Part shown: in pieces, positions 8,196 to 16,866 of the stretch
How the letters are laid out: each line of letters opens with the position of its first letter
How positions within the stretch are numbered: position 1 is the first letter of the stretch
From: CATQHB01 sp965262595
Lineage (GTDB): Bacteria > Chloroflexota > Dehalococcoidia > Lucifugimonadales > UBA3495
Direction of reading: 5' to 3'
Length of the DNA: 64,000 bases
Assembly: GCA_965262595.1 (NCBI GenBank)
Contig: OZ253548.1
Location: forward strand, 1,984,001 to 2,048,000
Notes under the pieces: model-generated
Told to the model about the DNA's origin: nothing
Seen by the model: the letters and a program-made list of their open reading frames with translations, nothing else
Database searches by the model: none
Made by a program: the position numbers and the translations under genes

Positions 8196-8204
8196 TGCTA
8201 TAAT
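8196..8204 (+). promoter_or_regulatory. extended -10 promoter of pdxA
   Basis: TG-C-TATAAT lies 60 nt before the pdxA ATG. The nine bases are identical to the box upstream of the antitoxin gene. Confidence 0.6.
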
Positions 8205-8263
8205 TCCCCCAAACCCTTACTCATTACCCAATACCCAATACATCCTCGGGAGTGACGAACATT

Positions 8264-9286
8264 ATGGTTGACGCAGAGCTACGGAAACCGACCATCGCCA
8301 TTACTATGGGCGACCCCTGCGGCATCGGGCCGGAGGTGGTGGTCAAGGCCCTGGCCGACCCCCGGGTCTATGCCTCCTGCCGCCCGATGGTCATCGGAAA
8401 CTCCTTTGCCATGCGCCAGGCATTGCAGGTTACCGGCCTGCCCTTGAGCGTCAACGAAACCCGAGACCCAACCACCGCCGGAGACAATCCCGCCGTGGTG
8501 GACGTGGTGGACATCCACAACCTCAACCCGGAGGACATCACCGTCGGCCAAATCAGCATTCCCTGCGGCAAGGCGGCGATGGAGTGGGTGACCAAGGCCG
8601 GCGAACTGGCTCTGGCCGGTATCGTAGATGGCATAGCCACCGCGCCCCTGAACAAGGAGGCCGCCAGCCTGGCCGGGTTCGAGTCCATCGGCCATACCGA
8701 GCTGTTGCAGGAACTGGCCGGAGTGAAGACCGTCGCAACCATGCTGATGTCCAAGAACCTGCGAGTGGTCCACCTGACTACCCACCGCTCCCTTCGCCTG
8801 GCTTGCGATTATGTGAAGAAAGACCGGATTCTGGAGTTTTTGCAGTTGACCCACGATTCCTTCGTCAGGTGGGGCTTCCCCAATCCCCGGCTGGCGGCAG
8901 CCGGTCTGAACCCGCACAACAGCGACGGCGGCTTGCTGGGCAGCGAGGAGTCGGAAGAGATTGCCCCGGCGGTAATCGCCGCTCAGGAACGGGGCATCAA
9001 CGCGGTCGGCCCGATTCCGGCGGACAGCGTATTTCACCAGGCAATCCAGGGCCGCTACGATGCGGTGCTGGCGATGTTCCACGACCAGGGGCACATTCCG
9101 GTCAAGGTGTACGGCTTTGAGGAAAGCGTCACCTCCAACCTGGGGCTGCCCTTTGTGCGCACCTCCGTTGACCACGGCACCGCCTTCGACATCGCCGGTC
9201 TGGGAATCGCTCAGCACGTCAGTATGTTGGAGTCCATCCGGCTGGCGGTGGAGTTGGCCCGGGGCAACGGATTGTCGGACTTTTAG
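8264..9286 (+). CDS. pdxA: 4-hydroxythreonine-4-phosphate dehydrogenase family (PdxA)
   Basis: About 340 aa, full length for PdxA. Family signatures: IAITMGDPCGIGPEVVVKAL near the N-terminus, IATAPLNKEA, IGHTELLQEL (metal-binding His), HLTTHRSLR, GLNPHNSDGGLLG and MFHDQGHIPVK with the other metal-binding histidines, then VRTSVDHGTAFDIAG. PdxA oxidises 4-phosphohydroxy-L-threonine in pyridoxal phosphate synthesis. The paralogue PdxA2 acts on D-threonate or D-erythronate 4-phosphate, and sequence alone does not exclude that. No PdxJ or DtnK-like kinase is adjacent. ATG 8264 is preferred because the upstream GTG (8252) overlaps the GGGAG ribosome site. Confidence 0.92.
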   Translation: MVDAELRKPTIAITMGDPCGIGPEVVVKALADPRVYASCRPMVIGNSFAMRQALQVTGLPLSVNETRDPTTAGDNPAVVDVVDIHNLNPEDITVGQISIPCGKAAMEWVTKAGELALAGIVDGIATAPLNKEAASLAGFESIGHTELLQELAGVKTVATMLMSKNLRVVHLTTHRSLRLACDYVKKDRILEFLQLTHDSFVRWGFPNPRLAAAGLNPHNSDGGLLGSEESEEIAPAVIAAQERGINAVGPIPADSVFHQAIQGRYDAVLAMFHDQGHIPVKVYGFEESVTSNLGLPFVRTSVDHGTAFDIAGLGIAQHVSMLESIRLAVELARGNGLSDF

Positions 9287-9661
9287 GGAGTTTTCTGCCA
9301 GGGCGACCCGGTGGCGGTTGCCCCAGAGTCTCTCGAAAGCCCGCGTTCAGGTGTATCTCCGCTCACCCTGAGCCGATGGAAGGGCCGTTACAACCCACTT
9401 TCATCCTGAGCTTGTCGAAGGAGGGCCCCACCATGAGCGGAATTCCCTAGATGATCGAAGGCTCAGGTGGCTAACCGGGTTTACTTCGCAATTGCCCTGG
9501 CTGCCTGTCTGAAAGCCTTCGACCTGTTCCCCTCCCCTAACCTCCCCGGAAACCGCCCTTTGTATGGCGCCTCCCCCCACTCTATACCTTGCCCAAGTGA
9601 TATAATGGCTGTCGGCAGCCTTTCTTTGGCTTGACCCTATTATTCCCGGGGGAAATGCCTT
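9287..9661. repeat. gene-free stretch with two copies of the dispersed ~65-bp repeat
   Basis: No gene is seen here. Bases 9327-9383 match the family GTCTTTCAAAAGCC...CCGCTCACCCTGAG...GAAGG, and 9402-9440 holds a second partial copy (CATCCTGAGCTTGTCGAAGG, then CCATGAGCGG). Related copies lie at about 19866, 20540, 27386, 35525 and 50604. Confidence 0.75.
9598..9606 (+). promoter_or_regulatory. extended -10 promoter of proC
   Basis: TG-A-TATAAT, 56 nt upstream of proC. No clear -35 is seen. Confidence 0.55.
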
Positions 9662-10468
9662 ATGCGAATAGCTTTTATCGGCGGGGGAACCATGGCCGAG
9701 GCCATCCTGGGCGGAGTGCTGGCCGCCGACCTGGCTAAGCCCCAGGATATTGCTATCGGCGAGCCGGTGCCCCAACGGCGGGACTATCTGTCCAGCCGGT
9801 ACGACGGAGTGCGGACTTACCCGGATAATATAAAGACGGCTCAGGATGCCGACCTGGTGGTGCTGGCCGTCAAGCCCCAGGACCTGCCCACCATCTTCCG
9901 GCAGTTGGGCGGCCAACTGGAGCGGGAGCAGGCCGCCCTGTCCATTGTAGCCGGCGCCAAAATGTCCACCTTGACCCAAGGCCTGGCCCACGATTCAATC
10001 ATCCGGGTTATGCCCAACACGCCGGCCCAAATTGGCTGCGGGATGACCATGTGGGTCTGCTCCGAGTCGGTGGCTGCCGAAAAGCGCGACCTGGCCCGCT
10101 CGATGCTGGGCACCGTGGGTCAGGAAATCTACGTGGACGATGAGAAGTACCTGGACATGGCTACTGCCTTGAGCGCCAGCGGCCCGGCCTACGTGTTCCT
10201 GTTCATTGAAGCGTTGATCGATGCCGGGGTTTATGTGGGCCTGCCCCGGGATGTGGCCCGCACTATGGCCCTGCAAACAGTCTATGGCAGCACTAAATTG
10301 GTAATGGAAACGGGCAAGCATCCGGGTGAGCTTAAGGATATGGTGGTTTCGCCCGGCGGCACTACCGCCGAGGCGCTCCAGGTTTTGGAGCGCGGCGGCG
10401 TTCCGGCGGCGCTGGTGGATGCAGTCAATGCGGCCTACCAGAAGTCTATCAAACTGGGCCAAGGCTAA
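9662..10468 (+). CDS. proC: pyrroline-5-carboxylate reductase
   Basis: 268 aa, normal length. It reduces 1-pyrroline-5-carboxylate to proline with NAD(P)H. The N-terminal Rossmann motif is MRIAFIGGGTMAEAILGG. AVKPQDLP, IIRVMPNTPAQIGCG and the C-terminal dimerisation region (ALSASGPAYVFLFIEALIDAGV, SPGGTTAEALQVLERGG) are family signatures. A GGGGGA ribosome site precedes ATG. It is followed after 25 nt by a yggT gene, a common bacterial proC-yggT arrangement. A promoter with an extended -10 lies 56 nt upstream. Confidence 0.97.
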   Translation: MRIAFIGGGTMAEAILGGVLAADLAKPQDIAIGEPVPQRRDYLSSRYDGVRTYPDNIKTAQDADLVVLAVKPQDLPTIFRQLGGQLEREQAALSIVAGAKMSTLTQGLAHDSIIRVMPNTPAQIGCGMTMWVCSESVAAEKRDLARSMLGTVGQEIYVDDEKYLDMATALSASGPAYVFLFIEALIDAGVYVGLPRDVARTMALQTVYGSTKLVMETGKHPGELKDMVVSPGGTTAEALQVLERGGVPAALVDAVNAAYQKSIKLGQG

Positions 10469-10493
10469 CGGCTAAAGGAGACCTCTTCCATTC

Positions 10494-10781
10494 ATGGACC
10501 TGCTTAGTCTAATTAACCTGCTCTTCACCTTGATTTACCTGGCAATACTGGGCCGGATAATCCTCACCTTGGTATTGTCCTTTATGCGCAACGACCCGCC
10601 GCCAATATTGGTCAGCGTCACCCAGGTGCTAATCCAGGTAACTGAACCCCTGCTGGCCCCAATCCGCCGCCTGCTGCCCACTTTTGGAAGCCTGGACTTC
10701 AGCCCATTGGTAGCCATCATCCTGCTCCAGATTATTCAAGCGCTTATCAAGCGAGCTCTGGAAAGTTCAGCGTCAGGGTAG
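10494..10781 (+). CDS. YggT family membrane protein
   Basis: 95-aa integral membrane protein with two hydrophobic segments (about residues 3-28 and 68-88), separated by a conserved loop PLLAPIRRLLPTFGSLDFSP that is the hallmark of YggT. The family is linked to cell-division and osmotic-stress functions without a settled biochemical role. It lies 25 nt after proC and is presumably in the same operon. Confidence 0.9.
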   Translation: MDLLSLINLLFTLIYLAILGRIILTLVLSFMRNDPPPILVSVTQVLIQVTEPLLAPIRRLLPTFGSLDFSPLVAIILLQIIQALIKRALESSASG

Positions 10782-10926
10782 ACCGGGCAGCGGTTGCGGT
10801 TGGAGTTGGGGTAGCGGTTTGAGTTGCGGTTGGGCTAGCTGGGGCAGGGTAGTCAAAGACTGAGTCCAACTTGCCCGCCCGTTACCGGACCAATTACGGT
10901 AGCCTCGCCCCGGCCGGAGGCCAAGA

Positions 10927-11763
10927 ATGTCGCCCCTAAACGGGCCGGTTGAGCCGGTCGAACCCGTCGAACCCGTCGAACCCGGCCGTCCCAGGCAAAC
11001 CAGGCAAACCAGGCAAACTAGACAAACCAGACAATCCAACCGCGCTGGCCACCGGCGGCGTACGCGTCCTCCGGCCCCAAGTCAGGCGACCGCGGCCCGA
11101 ACCGCCGACCAGGCCGCCGCCCAGGATGCCGCGGCCCTGCGCCAAGCCCTGCAAGCAGATCTGAACCGGATTCGCCCGGCTTCCACCGTCGACGGCCCAC
11201 CGGGTGAGGCGGTTCTGACGGCCCCGCAGCCTTTGGTAGCGCTTTGCGGTTTGCCGGGTACCGGCAAGTCTCACTTCGCCGCCGCATTGGCCCGCCAGGT
11301 CTCCGGCGTAATTCTGGGCAGCGACCGGCTGCGCAAGGTTTTGATACCCCAACCCAAATATACCCGGGCAGAACACGCCCGGGTTTTCGCCGCCGGCCAC
11401 CGCCTGCTGGAACAGTTGCTGGACGAGGGTTATCGCGTCATCTTCGACGCCACCAACCTGAACGAGAAAATCCGCGAGCCGCTGTACCGCATCGCCGAGC
11501 GTACCGGGGCGCAACTGATTTTGGTAGAGCTTACCGCACCGGTTGGTCTGGTCCGCCGCCGTCTGGAGCAGCGGGCCGCCGGGTTAAACTCCGACGGTTG
11601 GTCCGATGCCGACTGGCGTATTTATTGCCGGCTGCGGCCCGCCGCGGAACCGATAGAACGCCCCCATGTCAGCGTGGACTCATCCCGGAACATTGGGCCG
11701 GAGTTGAATGAAGTAGCCCGACTAGTCGGAGCGCAACCTACAGTTAACCGCTCAGTTGACTGA
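10927..11763 (+). CDS. P-loop kinase-like ATPase with a repeat-encoded N-terminal extension
   Basis: 278 aa as the longest frame. Residues ~100 onward form a small P-loop kinase domain: Walker A GLPGTGKSHFA, VILGSDRLRKVL, DEGYRVIFDATNLNEKIREPLYRIA, typical of AAA_33/zeta-toxin/gluconokinase-like kinases that phosphorylate small molecules. The first ~40 residues are low complexity (PVEPVEPVEPVEP then RQTRQTRQTRQTRQ), encoded by two adjacent 9-bp tandem arrays (10945-11035). An internal start after these arrays is possible, and no strong ribosome site marks the ATG. Substrate unknown. It is 145 nt downstream of yggT. Confidence 0.75.
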   Translation: MSPLNGPVEPVEPVEPVEPGRPRQTRQTRQTRQTRQSNRAGHRRRTRPPAPSQATAARTADQAAAQDAAALRQALQADLNRIRPASTVDGPPGEAVLTAPQPLVALCGLPGTGKSHFAAALARQVSGVILGSDRLRKVLIPQPKYTRAEHARVFAAGHRLLEQLLDEGYRVIFDATNLNEKIREPLYRIAERTGAQLILVELTAPVGLVRRRLEQRAAGLNSDGWSDADWRIYCRLRPAAEPIERPHVSVDSSRNIGPELNEVARLVGAQPTVNRSVD

Positions 11764-11818
11764 AGATCGGGTGCTAGAAGACTGGATGATAGCAGGCTGG
11801 GTAATCAAGGCCCGGGGC

Positions 11819-11860
11819 CGGTAGCCGGTAGCCGGTAGCCGGTAGCCGGTAGCCGGTGGC
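11819..11860 (+). repeat. 7-bp tandem repeat (CCGGTAG)n
   Basis: Five perfect copies of CCGGTAG and one variant copy lie in the 430-nt gene-free stretch between the kinase and the LLM gene. The rest of that stretch holds only a possible promoter (TCGACT-18-TATCAT with TG extension, 12124-12153) for the LLM gene. Confidence 0.85.
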
Positions 11861-12193
11861 GACGGCCCGTAATGGAAATTTCGGCACGGCTACTGGAAAA
11901 ACCGGGCAAAATAGTTCGGCAAAATGCCCAGAAGTATCCCGATAATCACCAGGACCAGTATTACTCCCAAGCAGCAGCCGATACCCGACAAGCAGCCCCG
12001 ACTCAAAGCGCGAAATGGCGAGAACAACAATCCCAGCATATTTCCTCAGATATCCACCAGCTCAGTTACTCAACAATTCAGCTACCGGCCCGCTCAACAC
12101 CCTTACCCCGCCTGGCGCCACTCTCGACTGTGGTCAAGTAGCTATGCTATCATCTCCTCATTCAAAAATAAACGCAGAGGGATGGAGCGGAAA

Positions 12194-13036
12194 ATGGAAA
12201 TTGGAATATTTATGGCCCTGTCCAGCCAGGCGATTGACGTGGCGGAGCTGGCCAAGCAGGCCGAAGCGGTGGGTTTCGAGTCTATGTGGATGCCGGAACA
12301 CCCGGTCATGCCGGTACACACCACCAGCCGCTACCGGGGCACTCCGGACGGCTCCGTCCCGCCTTATATGTACGACATGGTTGACCCTTACATGGCCCTG
12401 TCCCGGGCCTCGGCGGTTACCAGCAAAATCAAGCTGGGCACCAGCATCAGCCTGATTCCCGAGCGCAACCCGCTCATGCTGGCCAAGGTCATTTCCACCC
12501 TGGACCACTATTCCGGTGGCCGCTTCATCCTCGGCGTCGGCGCCGGGTGGCACCGGGAAGAAACGGCAATTATGGGCGGCAACTTCGACCATCGCTGGAC
12601 TCAGACCAGGGAATCCATTCTGGCGATGAAGGAACTCTGGACCAAGGAAAAGGCCGAGTTCCACGGAACCTACGTGGACTTTCCGCCGGTCTATTGCGAC
12701 CCAAAGCCGGCTCAACAGCCTCACCCGCCGGTGCTGCTGGGCGGCGCCGCGACCAACCTGTTTAGTCGCATCGTGGGCTGGGCCGAGGGTTGGCTCCCCG
12801 CCGGGCCGTCGGTGGAGCAGGTCAAGGCGGGCCGGGCAACTCTGGACGAACTGGCGGAGGCCGCCGGCCGCAATCCGGCGTCCATCCAGATTACGGTATT
12901 CGCAGTTCCCGCTGAACCGGATACACTGAAGCAATACGAAGAGGCCGGCGCCGACCGCGTGATATTAGCCCTTCCCAACGCTAGGGACCCCGGAGCGCTG
13001 GACGAATTGGAGCGCATAGCCGGGGCGGTATTGTAA
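12194..13036 (+). CDS. LLM-class (luciferase-like) oxidoreductase, probably F420-dependent
   Basis: 280-aa TIM-barrel protein of the bacterial luciferase superfamily, closest in appearance to the TIGR03619 F420-dependent group. Signatures: MEIGIFMALSSQAIDVAELAKQAEAVGFESMWMPEHP at the N-terminus, KIKLGTSISLIPERNPLMLAK, SGGRFILGVGAGWHREE, and PHPPVLLGGAATNLFSRIVGWAEGWLP. Substrate unknown. The frame extends upstream but that part is compositionally non-coding. ATG 12194 (GGAG 6 nt upstream) or 12182 is the likely start. It appears monocistronic, with a possible promoter at 12124-12153. Paralogues of this family are abundant in SAR202-type Chloroflexota, which fits the suggested host. Confidence 0.88.
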   Translation: MEIGIFMALSSQAIDVAELAKQAEAVGFESMWMPEHPVMPVHTTSRYRGTPDGSVPPYMYDMVDPYMALSRASAVTSKIKLGTSISLIPERNPLMLAKVISTLDHYSGGRFILGVGAGWHREETAIMGGNFDHRWTQTRESILAMKELWTKEKAEFHGTYVDFPPVYCDPKPAQQPHPPVLLGGAATNLFSRIVGWAEGWLPAGPSVEQVKAGRATLDELAEAAGRNPASIQITVFAVPAEPDTLKQYEEAGADRVILALPNARDPGALDELERIAGAVL

Positions 13037-13182
13037 ACGGTTTATCCGTGAAGAACACGAAATATTACGACTGAATTATTTAAGAAGCTTCGAGCGCCTT
13101 CGTGTCCTTCGTGGATGGTATTATCCAAACAAGGCCGGGGTTCTCTTTTCAATTTTGAATCTGTCCCCGCAGGGAGGCGGCT

Positions 13183-15417
13183 GTGGTTACTTCTTTTTCC
13201 GTTGTGGGCCAACCCATTGTTCACGGCGAGGGCGCCGAAAAGGTGTCCGGCCAGTCAATCTATACCTCCGACGTGGCGCTGCCGGGGATGCTTTGGGGCA
13301 AAGTCCTGCGCAGTCCCTTCCCCCACGCCCGCATCGTGAGCATTGACACCTCACGGGCGGCTCAACTGCCGGGGGTTCATGCCGTCATTACCGGGCAAGA
13401 CATACCCGACCGTCGCGTGGGTCGGCTGCTCCGGGACTGCCCGGTGCTGGCCCGGGACAAAGTGCTGTTCGTCGGCGAAAAGGTGGCGGCGGTGGCCGCC
13501 GATGACCCGGACGTGGCCGAGGAAGCGCTCCTGCTGATTGATGTGGAGTACGAGGAGTTGCCGACGGTGTTTGACCCGCTGGAGGCAATGGAGGACTCCG
13601 CTCCCACCCTTCACGAAAACCTGGCCTCTTATCCCGGCCTGCCCCGTCCCATGTCCACGGTCAACAACGTTTTTGCCGAGAATACCTGGGACAAGGGCGA
13701 CATCGAGCAGGGCTTTGCCGAGTCCGACCTGGTCTTTGAGCACACTTTCACCACCCAGCTAATGCACCAGGCCTACCTGGAACCCCACGCCTGCGTGGTG
13801 GAAATTGACGCCGCCGGGCGGGTGCAGGTCTGGGCCAACAACAAAGGCCCCTTTATGCTGCGGGAGCAACTGTCCGCCGTCTGGGACTTGCCCCAGGAGC
13901 AAATCAGGGTGAACCCGACCAGCATCGGCGGCGACTTCGGCGGCAAAGGCTCCTTTATGGACATCCCCTTGTGCTACCACCTGGCCCGCGCCGCCGGCCG
14001 CCCGGTAAAGATGGTTATGGACTATATCCAGGAACTGATGGCCGGCAACCCCCGGCATCCGGGCATCATCACCCTCAAGACGGGCATGAAAAAGGACGGG
14101 CGCATCTGGGCGCGGCAGGCCAGGACCGTATTTAACAGCGGGGCTTACGGCGCTTTTAAACCCCGGGTACACCTGCGCGGCGCCGACCATAGCGGCGGGC
14201 CGTACCGCATTCCCCACGTCCACATCGACAGTTACATGGTCTATACCAACAACATTCCCTGCGGCCATATGCGCGCTCCGGCCAAACCCCAGGTAACCTT
14301 TGCCGTGGAATCGCACATGGATATGATTGCCCGGGAGATGGGCCTGGACCCCTACGAGTTCCGAATGCTTAACGTGCTGCAGAACGGGGACGCCAACCCG
14401 GTGGGCGAGGAATGGCTGAACCTCCGCGCCGAAGCTACCCTGCGCCAAGCCGCCGAGACCGCCGGATGGCATACTCCCAAAACCAAACCCTATACCGGAC
14501 GGGGCATTTCCATCTCCGACCAACCCCCCGGCTCCGGCCAGTCATCGGCGGAAGTCCAAATGGACGCCGACGGCAAGGCTACCCTGCTGATGTCGCTGTG
14601 GGACACCGGCACCGGCGCTCATACGGTCCTGCGGCAGGTGGTGGCCGAAACCCTGACCATTCCGATAGAGGACGTGGGCGTAATCATCCAGGACACCGAC
14701 GCCGTAGCCTTTGAGTCCGGCCCCGGAGGCAGTCGAGTCACCTACACCTCCGGCCAGTCCACCCTGGGCGCCGCCGAGGAGTTGCGGGAACAGTTGACCC
14801 TCCTGGCCGCCGAGTATATGGGCGCCTCCACCGACGCCGTTACCCTCGAGGCCGGTCAGTTCCAGGCTGGCGGCGGCCCGGCCATGCGCCTGCGCGACGT
14901 GGCGGCCCAGGCGGTTACGTCCCTGGGCGAGCCGCTGAGCGGGCAAAAGACCTACACCGCTCCGCCGTCGGAATACACCTCCTACTGCGCTCAGGTAGCC
15001 GAGGTCGAGGTTGACCCGGAGACCGGGGAGGTTACGGTCACCAGGCTGATCACCGCCCACGACGTGGGTACCGTCCTGAACCCGCTGACCCATCAGGGCC
15101 AGATTGAAGGCGGCGTTATCCAGGGTTTGGGTTATGCCCTGATGGAAGAAATGGAAACCGAGGGCGGCCGAATCTCCACCCTAAGCCTGGGCGATTACAA
15201 AATACCCACCATCAAAGACATTCCGGAGCTGGTAACGGTACTGCTGGAACCGGCCGGAGGCCCGGCCCCCTTCGACAGCAAGGGCATCGGCGAAAGCAGC
15301 AACACGCCGGTGGCCGGGGCTATCGCCAACGCAGTTTACGACGCCATCGGAGTCCCCATAACTCAACTGCCCATCACGGCAGAGCGGGTGCTGCGGGCGA
15401 TTAAAGGCAAGGGGTAA
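13183..15417 (+). CDS. xanthine dehydrogenase/aldehyde oxidase family, molybdenum cofactor-binding large subunit
   Basis: 744 aa, GTG start with GGGAGG upstream. The N-terminus (GEGAEKVSGQSIYTSDV, MLWGKVLRSPFPHARI) is the a/b-hammerhead domain. Molybdopterin-binding signatures follow: TSIGGDFGGKGSF, VESHMDMIAREMGLDPYEFRMLN, and the catalytic glutamate loop KGIGESSNTPVAGAIANAVYDA. The AYRCSFR loop of true CO dehydrogenases is absent, so a general purine/aldehyde-type hydroxylase is more likely. These enzymes normally need an Fe-S small subunit and an FAD subunit. Neither is adjacent, so partners must be encoded elsewhere or are missing. Directly downstream is an unrelated ATPase/HNH pair. Confidence 0.9.
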   Translation: MVTSFSVVGQPIVHGEGAEKVSGQSIYTSDVALPGMLWGKVLRSPFPHARIVSIDTSRAAQLPGVHAVITGQDIPDRRVGRLLRDCPVLARDKVLFVGEKVAAVAADDPDVAEEALLLIDVEYEELPTVFDPLEAMEDSAPTLHENLASYPGLPRPMSTVNNVFAENTWDKGDIEQGFAESDLVFEHTFTTQLMHQAYLEPHACVVEIDAAGRVQVWANNKGPFMLREQLSAVWDLPQEQIRVNPTSIGGDFGGKGSFMDIPLCYHLARAAGRPVKMVMDYIQELMAGNPRHPGIITLKTGMKKDGRIWARQARTVFNSGAYGAFKPRVHLRGADHSGGPYRIPHVHIDSYMVYTNNIPCGHMRAPAKPQVTFAVESHMDMIAREMGLDPYEFRMLNVLQNGDANPVGEEWLNLRAEATLRQAAETAGWHTPKTKPYTGRGISISDQPPGSGQSSAEVQMDADGKATLLMSLWDTGTGAHTVLRQVVAETLTIPIEDVGVIIQDTDAVAFESGPGGSRVTYTSGQSTLGAAEELREQLTLLAAEYMGASTDAVTLEAGQFQAGGGPAMRLRDVAAQAVTSLGEPLSGQKTYTAPPSEYTSYCAQVAEVEVDPETGEVTVTRLITAHDVGTVLNPLTHQGQIEGGVIQGLGYALMEEMETEGGRISTLSLGDYKIPTIKDIPELVTVLLEPAGGPAPFDSKGIGESSNTPVAGAIANAVYDAIGVPITQLPITAERVLRAIKGKG

Positions 15418-15421
15418 GGTT

Positions 15422-16861
15422 ATGCACCTGACTGGGTTAAAACTTGGCGGCCTTCCGCCCTTTACCGACCCCATTGTGCTGCGGTTTGATGAACGGGTTA
15501 ATGTGTTCATTGGGCCGAATGCGTCCGGAAAAAGCACGGTGTTGCTTGCTCTGGAAAATCATTTCATAGGAGTAGCGGAAAGTAGCAAAAGGCCAATACC
15601 AAGGGGCCATTCTTATTTATTGCTTTGCGACAACGACAGCTTCAACAGGTACATTGGCCCTGACGCCCCGGATGGGGCAACGAGCAATTTCCTGTCGGCC
15701 GATGAAGAATGGGTAGGTACAAGAGAAAAGCGGGGCGAAAACCCGAAAGCCCCGCCTGTAATAGTGGTTGGTTCTGTCCGCGAGGGACTACCCGGCATTT
15801 CCAACCAGCCAGAACCTAGGAATTATGGCGAAACGGCTGCCGAGATTCTGGAAGGGCCATTCAGCGGTTCCCGTACAATGTGTGCTGGTGATTTGTTGGG
15901 GAAAGAACTTTGGGGAACTGAACGTGATGACCTGCCTGAGTTTGCGCGGGTCACCCTTATGGATGCTATAAAGTTAGCGGACTCTTGTAGCAAGCGCATT
16001 TGCGATGAAGTGATTCGCGACTCACAATACCACAACTACATACCAGACCCGCATGCATTAGGCTACTTGCACCACCCACACGCCGACCCTAGTAACATAA
16101 CCATCCTGCGCCAGATGGGGATAAATACCACCGACATTCGCAACTTTGACGGCCTTCTCCACGATGAGCAACCGGCAGCTTCGGCGTATGCTGAATACGC
16201 CGAACCATTACCGATATACCTCGGCCATCTCAGTTCTGGCACGGAAGGCACCCTGCTCTGGATACGGTGGCTGGCCCTCAAAATGGTCCATCATTACAAC
16301 TTTGAGAGACCTATTGAAAATTTCGACGGCTTTCGTTCCAACCGCACGGGCGGCTGGGAGACAAAACCCGCCATCCTGCTCATAGACGAGATAGAAAACC
16401 ACCTGCACCCCACCTGGCAGCGGCGGGTTATCCCCGCGTTGTTGGAGCATTTCCCGGGGTTGCAGATTTTCGCCACTGCTCACTCTCCCTTTGTGGTGGC
16501 GGGATTGAAAGCCGGGCAGGTTCATATTCTTGAACGGGATGCCAACGGTATTGTGACTGCATCCACCGAACAGCGGGACGTTATCGGGTGGACGGCGGAT
16601 GAAATTTTCCGGGGATTGATGGGGGTGGATGAGCCGACGGACCAGCTTACCGTTGACCGGGCCAACCGGTTGCGGGAACTTCGGGAAAAGGATGAACTGA
16701 ATGAGCAAGAGGAAGAAGAGTTAAACCGGTTGCGCCGCCAGGTCAACGAGGACTTGCTGAATAAGCGTAGCCCGTTGGAAGCACAACGGGAACGCTACGC
16801 CGACTTGGTGCAGGACTTTCTTCGTATGCGGCAGAATGAGTTGAATCAAGATGGGGAGTAG
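15422..16861 (+). CDS. AAA/ABC-type ATPase, PtuA-like (candidate Septu defence system)
   Basis: 479-aa OLD/RecF-like ATPase. Walker A is GPNASGKST (residues 31-39). A signature-like region (GHLSSGTEGTLLW) follows mid-protein. Walker B with catalytic glutamate is ILLIDEIENHLHP (~320), and the H-loop is ATAHSPFVV. The C-terminus is a charged helix rich in R, E and K (RANRLRELREKDELNEQEEE). Proteins of this architecture paired with an HNH nuclease form Septu (PtuA-PtuB). The HNH gene follows after 5 nt. It starts only 4 nt after the molybdenum hydroxylase stop, yet is functionally unrelated, suggesting insertion at that site. Codon use is less GC-rich than the preceding gene. Assignment is by architecture, not by search. 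Confidence 0.82.
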   Translation: MHLTGLKLGGLPPFTDPIVLRFDERVNVFIGPNASGKSTVLLALENHFIGVAESSKRPIPRGHSYLLLCDNDSFNRYIGPDAPDGATSNFLSADEEWVGTREKRGENPKAPPVIVVGSVREGLPGISNQPEPRNYGETAAEILEGPFSGSRTMCAGDLLGKELWGTERDDLPEFARVTLMDAIKLADSCSKRICDEVIRDSQYHNYIPDPHALGYLHHPHADPSNITILRQMGINTTDIRNFDGLLHDEQPAASAYAEYAEPLPIYLGHLSSGTEGTLLWIRWLALKMVHHYNFERPIENFDGFRSNRTGGWETKPAILLIDEIENHLHPTWQRRVIPALLEHFPGLQIFATAHSPFVVAGLKAGQVHILERDANGIVTASTEQRDVIGWTADEIFRGLMGVDEPTDQLTVDRANRLRELREKDELNEQEEEELNRLRRQVNEDLLNKRSPLEAQRERYADLVQDFLRMRQNELNQDGE

Positions 16862-16866
16862 CCGGG

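Noticed and set aside
13183..15417. Form I CO dehydrogenase large subunit
   Set aside because: The AYRCSFR active-site loop is absent and no CoxM/CoxS genes are adjacent.
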